From Cellulomonas humilata (GTDB lineage Bacteria; Actinomycetota; Actinomycetes; Actinomycetales; Cellulomonadaceae), in the NCBI RefSeq assembly GCF_013359775.1, contig NZ_JABMCI010000070.1, positions 62,001 through 126,000 of the forward strand: a stretch of 64,000 nt of DNA, in the 5' to 3' direction. Under the pieces are notes generated by a model. It did not search any database, was not told the DNA's origin, and saw nothing but the letters and a program-made list of their open reading frames with translations. A program made the position numbers and the translations under genes. This document shows positions 54,325 through 63,743 of this stretch, piece by piece (positions within the stretch are counted from its first letter, which is position 1; each line of letters begins with the position of its first letter).

Positions 54325-54645
54325 GCCAGTCTCAGGGTGAGTGAGCGAGAGGCGCCGCGCCGACGACGGTCACGACAACTCGGCCTAGCTGGCCGGGCAC
54401 GCTGGGAGGTCTCCATCCTCGGCGAGGAAGAGCGCCTCCAGCTGGCGCCGGGTGACGGGTGCCATCTGCCTTCGGTGCTATGGCGACCGCCGGAGACCTT
54501 GCCATCGCACGCTCGCGCGCGACTTGGTCGACGTGGAACGGCCCACGGAGAGGCGGCCGCGACGCGGGTGGGACCTCGAAACTCGGTACCTCCAAACGAG
54601 CGACATTGATCCCTGTCGTCAGTGCATCCCGCTACGGTCCGGCGC

Positions 54646-56775
54646 ATGGCCCACGCTGCCGGCGACATCGCCGCATTCACCGACGGTGAGACGCGCCTGG
54701 TTTATGCCGCCCACGTCAACGACCCGATCGGGCCGCTGTACCTGCTTGAAGACAACACCGCGAAGCAGTTCAAGTCGTACGCCAAGGCGAACCTGCAATG
54801 CTTCATTCCTGACTGTGCGACACCTCAGTTCACGACGGTGTCGCGTGCCCGGGGCCGTGACGGGTTCAGGCACCTGACCGGTGGCGGCCACTCGGAGGAG
54901 TCGCTGTTCCACAAGCAAGGCAAGCACGCGCTGCTCGACTGGCTCGCCCGCAAGCATCCTGACGTCGACGCCCGGCCCGAGGTGTCGATGCTCCCTGTGG
55001 TGGACCGTCGCGCAGACGTGCTCGCAACGCACGCGACTGGGGAACGGATCGCGCTCGAAGTGCAGTACTCGGCCATGCCTGCACCGGGCGACCGGGACTC
55101 GTGGGAAAGCCGGACCCGTGACTACCAGAACGTTGGGGTGTCTCCGGTGTGGTTCCTCGGGCACCGGGGCGTGCACTTCAAGCCTCAACTGGGCGGCGAG
55201 ACCATCGAACTCGGACCGGTCGCCAGGGCGATCCTCGACGCAGGCATGCAGCTGTGGTGGCTAAACCCGATCCTCGGAGTGGTGGCCATCCCGTATGTCG
55301 TCGACTACGTCGAACGCGAAGGCTTCCTCTTGGCGCCCACCAGCCAGGACCGGACGGTGTATCTGTGGATCGAACCGATCGACTCACTGACGCTTACTGC
55401 CACCGGCCCGCACCACCCGCGCCTTGACGAGCTCGCGTACCACAGGGTCGCGTACCTGGCGGCCGAGCAGATCCGAACGGACCGTGAAGAGCAACGGCGA
55501 GCGACCGCGGTCGCCAAGGCCGAACGGGACAAGGCACACGCCGCCGACCGTCAACGGCGAGCAAACGAGCGGGCCGTCCAGAAGCAGCGGAAGGTGTCGG
55601 ACGCGATCGAGGCGCAGAACACCGCCTGGTCGACCTCAACAATGCGCGCAAACGTCCTCGCGCGTTACGGCGGGCAGATCCCCGAACACCTCGACCTACC
55701 GAGTAGCAGCAGCGGCATCCGAGCGCACCGTCAGCACTGGCAGGCACTCGCGTACGGGCACCTCATGTTCGCCAAGCTCGACTCGATCGCGACCATCAAC
55801 GACTGCTTGCGAGTGCTCTCCACCGACTCACTCGTGTCCAGCAGGGTCGCCGCTGGCGACACTATTCGCGACTGGCTTCAGCGGCTTCACGCCCTTGGAC
55901 ACGTCGACCTCGTTGAAGGCACTGAGGGGCGTTTCACCGTGACGGACCCGCCACGCGAGCTCCTGCGAAGGGAAGTACGGGCCGAGCGCCTTCGGACCGA
56001 ACAAGCGAGACGGCTCGAGCAGGAACGCCGCGAACGGCAAGTCGCAGCGAAGCAGCGACGCCATCGCCGCGAACAGGCATGGCTTGGGTCCCCCCTACGT
56101 GCGGTCGTTATCGAACGCTTCAGCGGACTTCCCGAACTCCTCACCCTCGGGTCAAGCAACACCGACAACACCGGAGTCGACGTCGCTCTCGAGCACTGGC
56201 GTGCGCTGGCCGCCATCCGCATCGCCGATCTCGCACCACGCTTCGGCATCGAGGACTGCGTTGCCTCCATAAAGCGTGAAGTGCCCGTCACAAGCGTTGG
56301 TTCTCTTCGGACCGCCATCCGGGACTGGCTGCTCGCAGCCCAGCACGACGGGTGGGTGCTGGCCCTACCACTAGGCCGATACCTCGTGCAGGAGAGGTTC
56401 ACCAGCCTGGACGCCGCGCCGCCACCCCCGCCTGCACCACCCATCGTTCGCGACGTCGTCGGCATCGCGGGACAGATCCACCTCGGACCCGTCGCAACGC
56501 ACTGCCGGATCTGCCACCGACCGCTCGACGAGTTTCTGGCCACGCAAGGCGTCACCACGCATACCGGTTGCGCCGAGATCCCTGGGCGGTCCGTGGGCGT
56601 TCCTGCGGCCAGCCGACGCGGACGCCTACGGACCTGCAAGGGGTGCGCGAATACCCTCCCAACAGGACTCGAGGGCGCCTATCACGATGGCTGCACCCCG
56701 TGGGAGCAGCACCGAGTCAGGCATCAACTGATGGAATCAGAACCCAGACGGGTCGACGAGACGACCGACAAGTAG
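54646..56775 (+). CDS. CoiA-like nuclease domain protein with duplicated C-terminal repeats
   Basis: A 709-aa protein. Residues about 50-200 match the CoiA-like competence/nuclease pattern: two cysteines (CFIPDC), SEESLFHKQGKHALLDWL, VVDRRADVLA (D124) and IALEVQYS (E138-x-Q140), a PD-(D/E)XK-type site. A charged coiled coil follows (about 275-330 and 445-490), then two similar helical repeats each ending IRDWL. The C-terminus has two cysteine pairs (CRICHRP, CKGCANT) that could bind zinc. ATG 54646 precedes the domain. It is followed 45 bp later by a DUF4209-like gene, so the pair may be a defence unit. Confidence 0.78.
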   Translation: MAHAAGDIAAFTDGETRLVYAAHVNDPIGPLYLLEDNTAKQFKSYAKANLQCFIPDCATPQFTTVSRARGRDGFRHLTGGGHSEESLFHKQGKHALLDWLARKHPDVDARPEVSMLPVVDRRADVLATHATGERIALEVQYSAMPAPGDRDSWESRTRDYQNVGVSPVWFLGHRGVHFKPQLGGETIELGPVARAILDAGMQLWWLNPILGVVAIPYVVDYVEREGFLLAPTSQDRTVYLWIEPIDSLTLTATGPHHPRLDELAYHRVAYLAAEQIRTDREEQRRATAVAKAERDKAHAADRQRRANERAVQKQRKVSDAIEAQNTAWSTSTMRANVLARYGGQIPEHLDLPSSSSGIRAHRQHWQALAYGHLMFAKLDSIATINDCLRVLSTDSLVSSRVAAGDTIRDWLQRLHALGHVDLVEGTEGRFTVTDPPRELLRREVRAERLRTEQARRLEQERRERQVAAKQRRHRREQAWLGSPLRAVVIERFSGLPELLTLGSSNTDNTGVDVALEHWRALAAIRIADLAPRFGIEDCVASIKREVPVTSVGSLRTAIRDWLLAAQHDGWVLALPLGRYLVQERFTSLDAAPPPPPAPPIVRDVVGIAGQIHLGPVATHCRICHRPLDEFLATQGVTTHTGCAEIPGRSVGVPAASRRGRLRTCKGCANTLPTGLEGAYHDGCTPWEQHRVRHQLMESEPRRVDETTDK

Positions 56776-56820
56776 TTGAAAACCCCCTGACCGTAAAGTC
56801 TTGGGGCGAGGGGAGAACTG

Positions 56821-58572
56821 ATGGCCGAGTCGGCGCCGTCTGACGCGGAGCGCGAGGATGGGCCGCCCCTCGGTCCGCGTCCAGACTTGGATGACTCGGA
56901 AGTTGCCGCGATGCTCGACGAGTGCGCCGGGGAGCGCGCGTCGTGGGTGCAGTTGACGTGGTTGCTGTCCGAACGCGCTGCGGTGCCGATGATGCGCGAC
57001 GAGTCTGAGACGGTGACGGCTCTCGGCGCAGCTCTGGACGCCGTGTACTACAAGGTGACGTTCGATGAAGACGGCAGTCGTCGCGTCCAGCTGCGCCCGG
57101 CGAATGAGGCGGCCGGGTCTGGATGGCCCCCGCACGTGGTCCGTGCTGGCGATGAACGCCTGCGGGTGTGGGGCGTCCTCGCTCAAGCTGTCAATGACGA
57201 TGCCGTACTCGCGCGTCTCCGGCATCTGCTCTTCCAGGCGAAGGTGCAACCGATCCGCGATCACGCGATCGCGGCAGTCGACGCGTACGTTCGGGCAGCG
57301 CAGGGTGAGTGGGAGGCCTCGGATTCGTTGACGTGGGCCTACGCGGCGTTTCGGCTAGCGTCCGCGATGAGAGACAAGGTCCGCGCAGAGGCGGCCGGCT
57401 TCTGTGTCCGCGACGTCATTGAGAGATCCATGCGCGAGGGCAAACCTGGGATCGCGACGCGCGGCGCCCGACTTCTCGCCGGCAGCCGCGGCTTGCCCTT
57501 CGCATTCATGGACCTCGCCGATCGGTTGCTTCCGGACTTGGATGGAGCGCTTGCCGATCAGGTGTACGCGGCGGCCCTCAGGGACGCCAAGCCTGGCGAC
57601 CGGGCAGACCTATGGCGAAGTCGAATAAGACGAGGACTTCTGGACGCTCATGCGTCATCCGACGCACTGGTGCGAACGTCGAAGCTCTCGAGGGTCTTGC
57701 ACCTGGCAGATCGCTCTGGGATCGCGGAACTACGGCGCGACGTGGCGGCCCAGTTGCAGCGCGCAGGTCAGCAGCGTCCGCAGATGATGGATATGTCGAC
57801 GGTGACCCGATGGGAGCCGGGTCAGCTGGACTCCGAGGCGGACGAGATGATCGGGGACGACGGTCTCGGTCAAGGACTTGCCCGATGGGCTCGAACCGGG
57901 CCGTGCACGGGCAACGCCGCCGCGAACCGGCGCATGACCGAGGACCTACTTGCGGGAAGCATGCTGTGGGCTCTGCTACCGAAGCAGGTGCTGGACGAGA
58001 ACCATCTACCGCGGTTCAGCGCTCCTACTGAGGATGAACGGTTCGAGATGGAGCTGGTGGAGAACGAGGCCAGGTCTGTGGCGATGGCGCAGCCTCTGCT
58101 CGCGACAGCACTTGAGCGGGTCGGCGCAAGGTACGGCCTTCCGAACCTGAGCAGCCTCTATGGGTTCTTGAGAACTTGGCCGGGTCTTGACGATGCAAGC
58201 GCGTATATGACTGCGAGTGCGCTGCTGCGCTTCTGGACGCGTGACTACGACGGCGCCTTCTACCTCGCGACGCCATTGGTAGAGCGGACATTCCGGTACC
58301 TCGTGGTCTCGGCTGACGAAGGCGTGTACCAGCTGCAGAAGAACCAGCGCCCGGGCCAGTTCCCGGGCGTTGCGGCGCTTCTGGATCCGCTCGCTCGGCT
58401 ATACGACTTAGACGAAGACTGGCGCAGGTACTACTACGTGGCAGTCGTACATCCCACGGGCCTCAACCTCCGCAACCTCGCTGCGCACGGCCTTATGGGA
58501 GTCGTACATCGTGACGTCGCCGCTTTGATGTTGCACCTCGTCCTGCATCTCGGAACTCTGAGGTTGCGTTGA
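56821..58572 (+). CDS. DUF4209-like protein with HEPN-type motif
   Basis: A 583-aa helical protein. The C-terminal 170 residues (AFYLATPLVERTFRYLVVSA, then LNLRNLAAHGLMGVVH) match the DUF4209 ending, and RNLAAH (residues 551-556) fits the RX4H signature of HEPN folds. The N-terminal 400 residues are helical and not recognised. GAGGGGAG lies just before the ATG. It follows the CoiA-like gene in the same direction, with 45 bp between them. Confidence 0.72.
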   Translation: MAESAPSDAEREDGPPLGPRPDLDDSEVAAMLDECAGERASWVQLTWLLSERAAVPMMRDESETVTALGAALDAVYYKVTFDEDGSRRVQLRPANEAAGSGWPPHVVRAGDERLRVWGVLAQAVNDDAVLARLRHLLFQAKVQPIRDHAIAAVDAYVRAAQGEWEASDSLTWAYAAFRLASAMRDKVRAEAAGFCVRDVIERSMREGKPGIATRGARLLAGSRGLPFAFMDLADRLLPDLDGALADQVYAAALRDAKPGDRADLWRSRIRRGLLDAHASSDALVRTSKLSRVLHLADRSGIAELRRDVAAQLQRAGQQRPQMMDMSTVTRWEPGQLDSEADEMIGDDGLGQGLARWARTGPCTGNAAANRRMTEDLLAGSMLWALLPKQVLDENHLPRFSAPTEDERFEMELVENEARSVAMAQPLLATALERVGARYGLPNLSSLYGFLRTWPGLDDASAYMTASALLRFWTRDYDGAFYLATPLVERTFRYLVVSADEGVYQLQKNQRPGQFPGVAALLDPLARLYDLDEDWRRYYYVAVVHPTGLNLRNLAAHGLMGVVHRDVAALMLHLVLHLGTLRLR

Positions 58573-59116
58573 GCCGAGGGTCTCCGGGTGGAGCGCTGAG
58601 CACTTCCGCGCCGGGTGACGATTAGGCGGTCGTTGGAGCGCTGTGGTGTGAGGTGCAACTCGGTGGTATCACATGAGCTGCGGCACGAACTTGGCGGATG
58701 AGATCGCCGTGATACCCAGTGATGGACCCAGTAGCAAGGAACAGCTCGTCGGCCCACGGCCCGATCTAGGCGCTCGAGCCGCTTAACCGACCACTTCTGT
58801 TCTCACGGCAGCCGACCTCGGCACGGTGTCCCGTACTGGTTCATCGTCGGTCTTCCTCAGTCGGCCACGGGTACGGCGCGTTAACGACCATTTCCAGCCT
58901 TCGTCGAACGCCGAGCGGATGTCAGCTGCGCACGCCAGAGGGCTCTCTGGAGGCATGCCAGTGGCGGACTTTCACCGGGCCGGCACGGATCGAAGTTTTC
59001 GATCTGAAGGACCCCGTACCCCAGCTCCGAGAGCAGACACCACGAGGGTTCAGGGACAGCAGTTTCGATGAGGAGGAGCCGTGACCCGCTTCCCAGCGCC
59101 AGTGGTAGTCACGCTT
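58573..59116. other. Intergenic stretch without a supported gene
   Basis: Short open frames occur on both strands, including a 57-codon minus-strand frame at 58783-58956, but none has a ribosome binding site or recognisable product. No strong hairpin is seen. Confidence 0.6.
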
Positions 59117-59368
59117 TTATCCCGGCTGATCGTTGCTGTGCAGCTGGGACCAGTGATCGGCGAGCTCAGCCTCGTCGACGGGGACGTCCCCACTCGGAAG
59201 GTATAGGCGTGTGCCGTCAACCTCGAACGATGGCATGGAATCACGCCAGGAGCGGAAGTCGGTGGGCTCGTCTGAAGTGCGACGTGGTTGTTCGGCTTGG
59301 AACCTCGGCAGCTCGTCCCGGGGTTCAGGGCCGGGAACTGCATCTTCGTGCGGTGTAGGGGTAGACAT
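59117..59368 (-). CDS. Small acidic hypothetical protein
   Basis: An 83-aa protein (MSTPTPHEDAVPGPEPRD, then SFEVDGTRLYLPSGDVPVDE). I do not recognise it. GGAGG lies eight bases before the ATG, which argues that the gene is real. It is divergent from the metalloprotease gene across 65 bp. Confidence 0.6.
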   Translation of the reverse strand: MSTPTPHEDAVPGPEPRDELPRFQAEQPRRTSDEPTDFRSWRDSMPSFEVDGTRLYLPSGDVPVDEAELADHWSQLHSNDQPG

Positions 59369-59433
59369 GACCATCACCTCCGCGGTCGTATTAGCGTACG
59401 TCTTGGGCGTGCTTTGGGCTGGGGGGCCGGACC

Positions 59434-60348
59434 ATGTGGGACCGCAACACCACGCTCGCCGGGGAGTTGCTCGCGGGCGATCCCGGGCTTCGTGAAGCGT
59501 GCGCTGAGTTGCCCGAGCTGCCGCAGATTCGGGCCGCAGCGCGCCGCGTGCGGGTTGATTTCGGCACCCAGAAGTTCAAGACGTTCCACGTAGTCGAGGG
59601 CGATCTGCTCCTGGACGACGACGAGCTCGCGCTGTACGCGCTGCGGCGAGCCGCGGCGCACCCAGCCCGGGGTGTCCAGGACCCGGCGCCGTCAGCGCAA
59701 CTCGAGCCTTCGGGTGCGCTCGCCGGGATCTCGGTCGGGGGCAAGACGGTGCGCTGGGACGCCGGGAAGGTCCTGCGCTACTGCATCTTCCGCGAGAGTT
59801 TTCCGTCCACCGAGGCGTACGCGCACGCGCGCCGCTGTGTCGCCGAGGCCGCTCGGGCCTGGGAGGCGACGTGCGACGTGCACTTCGCCCACGCGGACAG
59901 CTGGGACGGGCACGATAATCCAGCCGCCGCCCTCGCGGACCTAGACCCTGACCTGGTCTTCGCCGTGCGCTACATCGACATGGAGGGCAAGCCCGTCGCG
60001 GCCTCGTTCTTTCCCACCAGCCCGCCCGCCCGTCGACGGGTGTTCCTGGATCCAGCCTTCTTCGGCGAGGAGCTCATCTACGACCCCGTCGGCGTGATGC
60101 GCCACGAGCTCGGGCACGTGCTCGGCTTCCGGCACGAGCACATCCGCTCCGGAGCGCCTCCGGACTGCCCCACGGACGAAGACAAGGTCGTGCTCTCGGG
60201 TCTCTCCCCGTACGACCCGACATCGGTGATGCACTACTTCTGCGGGGGCGTGGGCTCCACGACGCTGGAGATCTCTGAGTGTGACCGCGAGGGCGCCCAG
60301 AAGCTATATGGCCCGCCCTCAGCCGAGTCGCGTGTGCCGGTGGCATGA
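59434..60348 (+). CDS. Metzincin (matrixin-like) zinc metalloprotease
   Basis: A 304-aa protein. The zinc site HELGHVLGFRHEH (H224, E225, H228, H234) and the Met-turn SVMHYF (M266) identify a metzincin. RVFLDPAFF and YDPVGVMRHE surround it. There is no signal peptide, so it likely acts in the cytosol or is released by another route. The N-terminal 100 residues are not recognised and may be a propeptide. A purine-rich GGGGGG stretch precedes the ATG. It overlaps the next gene by 4 bp (ATGA). Confidence 0.85.
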   Translation: MWDRNTTLAGELLAGDPGLREACAELPELPQIRAAARRVRVDFGTQKFKTFHVVEGDLLLDDDELALYALRRAAAHPARGVQDPAPSAQLEPSGALAGISVGGKTVRWDAGKVLRYCIFRESFPSTEAYAHARRCVAEAARAWEATCDVHFAHADSWDGHDNPAAALADLDPDLVFAVRYIDMEGKPVAASFFPTSPPARRRVFLDPAFFGEELIYDPVGVMRHELGHVLGFRHEHIRSGAPPDCPTDEDKVVLSGLSPYDPTSVMHYFCGGVGSTTLEISECDREGAQKLYGPPSAESRVPVA

Positions 60349-62162
60349 CCGTGGCCATCCGACACGAGATCGACTACCGACTCCCGCTCACGGTCGTGCG
60401 AATCACAGGAACCGACAAGGTGACCATCGACAAGTACTCTGCCGAGGCCTTGCACGAACGGACCGGCGACGCCGCGTTCGTCACGACCGGGGACCGGGAA
60501 GCGGGAGGGGCAAAGGTCGCCTTGCTGAGAAGCTCGGCGTTCAATGATCTCGCCGCCACCCTCACACTGACCGATGACCAGCGCCTGGTCTCCGCGACGT
60601 CGGAGTCGACGGGCACTCTCGGCGCGGCGGTGACGCAGACGCTGGGAGTCGTCGCGACCGCCGTCGGCATCGCATTGCCCGGTGGGTTCGCTCCGGGGAC
60701 AGCCTTGGACGGCCAGCCCCCGTCGGAAGCGGCGGACTATTCCCACGAGCACGGCACGGAGTCGGCGAGCCGGACGGCCTATCGGGGCCTCCTGATCCAG
60801 CTGACGGTGGCGATCCGCGACGCGACCGCCCATCTCAGCCGTCTCCTGACCCAGGTGGTCGGCGACCCGGAGACGTCCGGCGCTTCTGCGAAGACCGGCG
60901 GGACTGCCGGCGCCGACCAAGGTGCTAGGTGGTGGCGAATTCCTGTGCCGCCACCTCCAGATCCCCTGATCGCAGCTGCGCGCCGCTCGGAGTTGGCTGC
61001 ACGCCTGCGAATGCTGCACCGGTTGCGCGACGAGGCGGAGGGGGAGCTCGCGCGTCTCGACGCGCACTACGCCGCCTGGCGGGCTGGGACACGCTCGACA
61101 CACGCCGTCGAGCGGTCGTTCGACATTCGCACAGACGCTTTGCCGGTGCAGAACCCCAAGCACGATGAGCCCCTCCTCAAGACCGTGAAACCACGACCCG
61201 CGCCGGCTAGGGGGGACGTGGAGGAACCCGCTCCCGACCCGGATGTCACTAAGTCCAACGCGGGTATCCCAGAGCCGCCGCGCAGCCCCAGCCGCCGCCC
61301 AGGGGGGCCCATCCCATCGTTGAGCTACCTCGACGTGAACAAGCTCAAAGATCGTAGCGAGGACGCGTGGCAAGCGTGGCAGGCCCTCGGTGTGCTCGTC
61401 GTCCAAGTCGGACGGAAGCCAGAAGAAGGAGCGGCGCTCAATGTCCCGCGCAAGGAAAGGGACGGAGTGTGGCTGCGCGTGCCGCGCACCGTCCACTGGC
61501 AGCTGTGGCGGCAGACGACCACGCCGCCCCCGCCCGGAGCCGAGCCCGCACCCCCGTCCCACGTGCTGGTGAAGCTCGTCCGTGAAGGTAGCTCCGTAGT
61601 CGTGGACGGGGCCTGCCCATGCCGGTTCGTGCGGTTCCGGCGGTCGTTGTGGGCGCGTCGGTCCACGAGCGTCGAGCTCTCCGACAGCGGTGCCTTGCGG
61701 AAGTTCGCCCTCACGTCGACGTCAGCGGCGGCGGCCGTGGCGGCAGCTGCCGCTCAGGTGCCCGGCGTGGTGTCGACGGGGCTCACCACCGCGTCGACGC
61801 TGCGGACGACTTGGCAGACGCTGGGCGACGTGGACGAGCAGCGGCGACTCGCGGAGCTTCAGCGCCAGATCGACCTGCGGGAGAAGGAGCTCAAGCTGGC
61901 CGGCCTCGGCGCGACCGAGGCGCAGCACGTCGAACTCGCCCGGCTCAAGCAACAGGCTGAGCTGATAGCTGCACGCGGCGCGGTGTCACCAACTGCTCAG
62001 GAGACCGCGACGGTCGTGCAGAACACCGCTCTTCTCGACGCGCTGCGCGGCGCCTCACAAGCCAGTAGGGAGCTCCAAGCCGAGACGGAGCTGAGCGAGT
62101 TGCGTCTCGAGATCGAGAGGCTCCAGGCACAGTGGCTCGCTGCGAACCCCGGCAAGGCCTGA
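60345..62162 (+). CDS. 605-aa partner of the metalloprotease, unknown function
   Basis: I do not recognise this protein. Visible parts are a compact N-terminal domain (about residues 1-130), a segment with VATAVGIALPGGFAPG that may be a short amphipathic or membrane-active stretch, a proline-rich middle (about 205-320), a second compact region (360-450), and a C-terminal alanine-rich helix and coiled coil (LAELQRQIDLREKELKLA, then LQAETELSELRLEIERLQ). Translational coupling to the protease suggests a protease-substrate or activator pair. It is the last gene before the far transposon end. Confidence 0.7.
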   Translation: MTVAIRHEIDYRLPLTVVRITGTDKVTIDKYSAEALHERTGDAAFVTTGDREAGGAKVALLRSSAFNDLAATLTLTDDQRLVSATSESTGTLGAAVTQTLGVVATAVGIALPGGFAPGTALDGQPPSEAADYSHEHGTESASRTAYRGLLIQLTVAIRDATAHLSRLLTQVVGDPETSGASAKTGGTAGADQGARWWRIPVPPPPDPLIAAARRSELAARLRMLHRLRDEAEGELARLDAHYAAWRAGTRSTHAVERSFDIRTDALPVQNPKHDEPLLKTVKPRPAPARGDVEEPAPDPDVTKSNAGIPEPPRSPSRRPGGPIPSLSYLDVNKLKDRSEDAWQAWQALGVLVVQVGRKPEEGAALNVPRKERDGVWLRVPRTVHWQLWRQTTTPPPPGAEPAPPSHVLVKLVREGSSVVVDGACPCRFVRFRRSLWARRSTSVELSDSGALRKFALTSTSAAAAVAAAAAQVPGVVSTGLTTASTLRTTWQTLGDVDEQRRLAELQRQIDLREKELKLAGLGATEAQHVELARLKQQAELIAARGAVSPTAQETATVVQNTALLDALRGASQASRELQAETELSELRLEIERLQAQWLAANPGKA

Positions 62163-62332
62163 CGAGGTCACGACCGCACGTACTTGGCCGGTGGCCCGCG
62201 ACTGACCCTCGGCAGCCGACCGGCTGGGTCGGGCGTAGTCGACGCTCAGGCGAGTGGTGCGGCTCAAATCGGCGCCGACGGCGACTTCGCTGGGCAGGCG
62301 GCAGCGCTCGTTCGTCGTTGCTCGCGCTCGCG

Positions 62333-62508
62333 GTGCAAATGTCGGCCGTGAGCTCGGGTCGAACCGAAACGCCAGCAGAGCTGGGCGGGACGTCTCACCC
62401 CCCGTCACCTAGGCGGCCGGGCAACCTACTTTGGACGGTCGACGCGACACTCCGATGCGTGTGCAATCTGTCGAGCGTGCGGCTGTGCAAAACACGGCCG
62501 TCTCGACA
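62333..62508 (-). repeat. Far (left-type) transposon end with spaced TnsB-site-like repeats
   Basis: Three related sites: GTGCAAATGTCGGCCGTGAG (from 62333), GTGCAATCTGTCGAGCGTG (62461-62479) and GTGCAAAACACGGCCGTCTC (from 62485), the last ending TCTCGACA at 62508. Read inward, the terminus is TGTCGAGACGG, sharing TGTCGAGA with the dnaB-side end. Sites spaced apart are typical of a Tn7 left end. The rest of 62163-62669 shows no gene. Confidence 0.58.
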
Positions 62509-62512
62509 CCGC

Positions 62513-62525
62513 TGTCGAGATGCAA
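62513..62525 (+). repeat. Abutting end-like sequence of a possible second element
   Basis: TGTCGAGATGCAA, identical for 13 bp to the repeats of the dnaB-side end, begins directly after CCGC(T) and forms a perfect 8-bp inverted repeat with the preceding TCTCGACA. No second or third copy is clear beyond it, so the end may be decayed. Confidence 0.5.
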
Positions 62526-62669
62526 ACGCTGACGCGGCATGCGGCACCTCATCCGGCAGGGCTGAGTTCGTCGCTCAGGTGTGCGCCCTACCGTCCGAGG
62601 CCGCTAGGCCCCGTGCCAGGGTTCAGCGGCGAAGCTCAGGCGCTGCGTCCGCACCCGAGCAAGCGACCG

Positions 62670-63656
62670 TCACCAGTTCAGGCCCCACCGCCGAGAGTCG
62701 TAGGGCGAGTGAGCGCCGAACCCCGCGATGAACGTCGAGCCCGAGTACCCACCGCTCGCGTACCCGCCTGGGTTCTGCAGCCCCGAAGCGTTCATGCCCA
62801 CGGCCGCGTTGCGCGGCAAACCGGGCCGAGCGGGTGCGCGACGAGCGTGCGCGTACGCAGCGGCCTCCCGGCGGTACTGCTCAGCTTCGGCCCTGGCGCG
62901 AGCGACCTCTTCAGCTCGACGGGCGGCGGCGACGCGCGCGACCTCCAGCGGCCACCACTGCTGGAAGTCAGGGAAGGCGGAGGCGGCGATCTGAAGAAGA
63001 GCGGGGTGCCGGGACGCGAAGTCGAAGTCGAGCGGAGCACCCCGCGCCCACGTCTGGAACCACCACCATGGGGCGTTAATGATGTCCTGAGCGAACCCGT
63101 CCTTGGTGAGGGGCTCCCAGTACGTGGTGAGCCACTCGACGACCGGTTCGAGCATGGCCTCCGGTGGTGCGACTGGCTGAGCTACACGGTCGAGCAGCGC
63201 GGCCTTGGTCATCACAGCTGCCTCGCCGATCGCGACGGCGGCCTGCTTCGTCAGGCGGTGCGGCCCTTCGTGGGACAGCTCCTTCAGGTGAGGCTGCCGC
63301 ACCTGGTACGCCCAGCGGTAGAACGCAGGCCCGACCCACTTCCCCCGGAACTGGCGCACGTTGACTTTCAGATGCGTCGAGAACTTGCCTGGGTCGATCT
63401 CACCAAGCCCCGACGCGACGTGGAGCCATGTGCGGACCGCGTCAACGGTGATGTCCTGGTCGACGTGACGTTGCCGGCGTTCGGGCCGCGTCCAGACGGG
63501 TACCAGCCACGCGGTCGCGAAATCGTCGAACTGGAACCTCGTGCACGGGCCGACCGCGTGGCTGACGTAGCTCGCGCAGTCCATCACCATCCCGAGCGTC
63601 AGAGTCGGCTCGGATGGCTCCACAGGTCTGGCGAGCACCCGGTTACGGTCGAGCAT
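62670..63656 (-). CDS. Hypothetical protein, unknown function
   Basis: A 328-aa protein I do not recognise. The N-terminal 120 residues include CTRFQFDDFATAWLVPVWTR and SGLGEIDPGKFSTHLKVNVR; the middle is tryptophan-rich (INAPWWWFQTWARGA); a charged helix (RRAEEVARARAEAEQYRREA) precedes a glycine/tyrosine-rich tail. GGGGG lies upstream of the ATG at 63656. It lies beyond the far transposon end, perhaps as cargo of the adjoining element. Confidence 0.65.
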   Translation of the reverse strand: MLDRNRVLARPVEPSEPTLTLGMVMDCASYVSHAVGPCTRFQFDDFATAWLVPVWTRPERRQRHVDQDITVDAVRTWLHVASGLGEIDPGKFSTHLKVNVRQFRGKWVGPAFYRWAYQVRQPHLKELSHEGPHRLTKQAAVAIGEAAVMTKAALLDRVAQPVAPPEAMLEPVVEWLTTYWEPLTKDGFAQDIINAPWWWFQTWARGAPLDFDFASRHPALLQIAASAFPDFQQWWPLEVARVAAARRAEEVARARAEAEQYRREAAAYAHARRAPARPGLPRNAAVGMNASGLQNPGGYASGGYSGSTFIAGFGAHSPYDSRRWGLNW

Positions 63657-63743
63657 GGTCTGGCCCCCTGACGACGGGCGTACCGCGGTCGCCACCCATG
63701 ATGCTCGTAGGCAACGCCGCCGGTCGAGGGTCCGACCACCCGG

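Larger units (their letters stand above)
36477..62508. mobile_element. Tn7-like transposon (tnsABC, two tniQ, wbl) inserted after dnaB
   Basis: Seen: end-type repeats at 36477-36556, related repeats at 62333-62508, a tnsA-tnsB-tnsC-tniQ-wbl-tniQ operon, and CCGCT at both outer junctions (36473-36477, 62509-62513). Known: Tn7 relatives cut with TnsA/TnsB, are steered by TnsC and TniQ/TnsD, and often sit just past a conserved gene with the right end next to it and tnsA nearest that end. The orientation here agrees. Inferred: the 26-kb span is one unit or a stack of two, since an end-like repeat also occurs at 39988-40025. Exact termini and the target duplication are not certain. Confidence 0.65.

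Noticed and set aside
54396..54467. Minus-strand micro-frame of 23 codons in the gap before the CoiA-like gene
   Set aside because: It starts with ATG but has no ribosome binding site and too little length to judge.
58783..58956. Minus-strand frame of 57 codons after the DUF4209-like gene
   Set aside because: No ribosome binding site and no recognisable product; not strong enough to list as a gene.
36477..62508. Integrated prophage or integrative conjugative element
   Set aside because: No tyrosine or serine integrase, capsid, terminase or conjugation gene is recognisable; the mobility genes are of Tn7 type.
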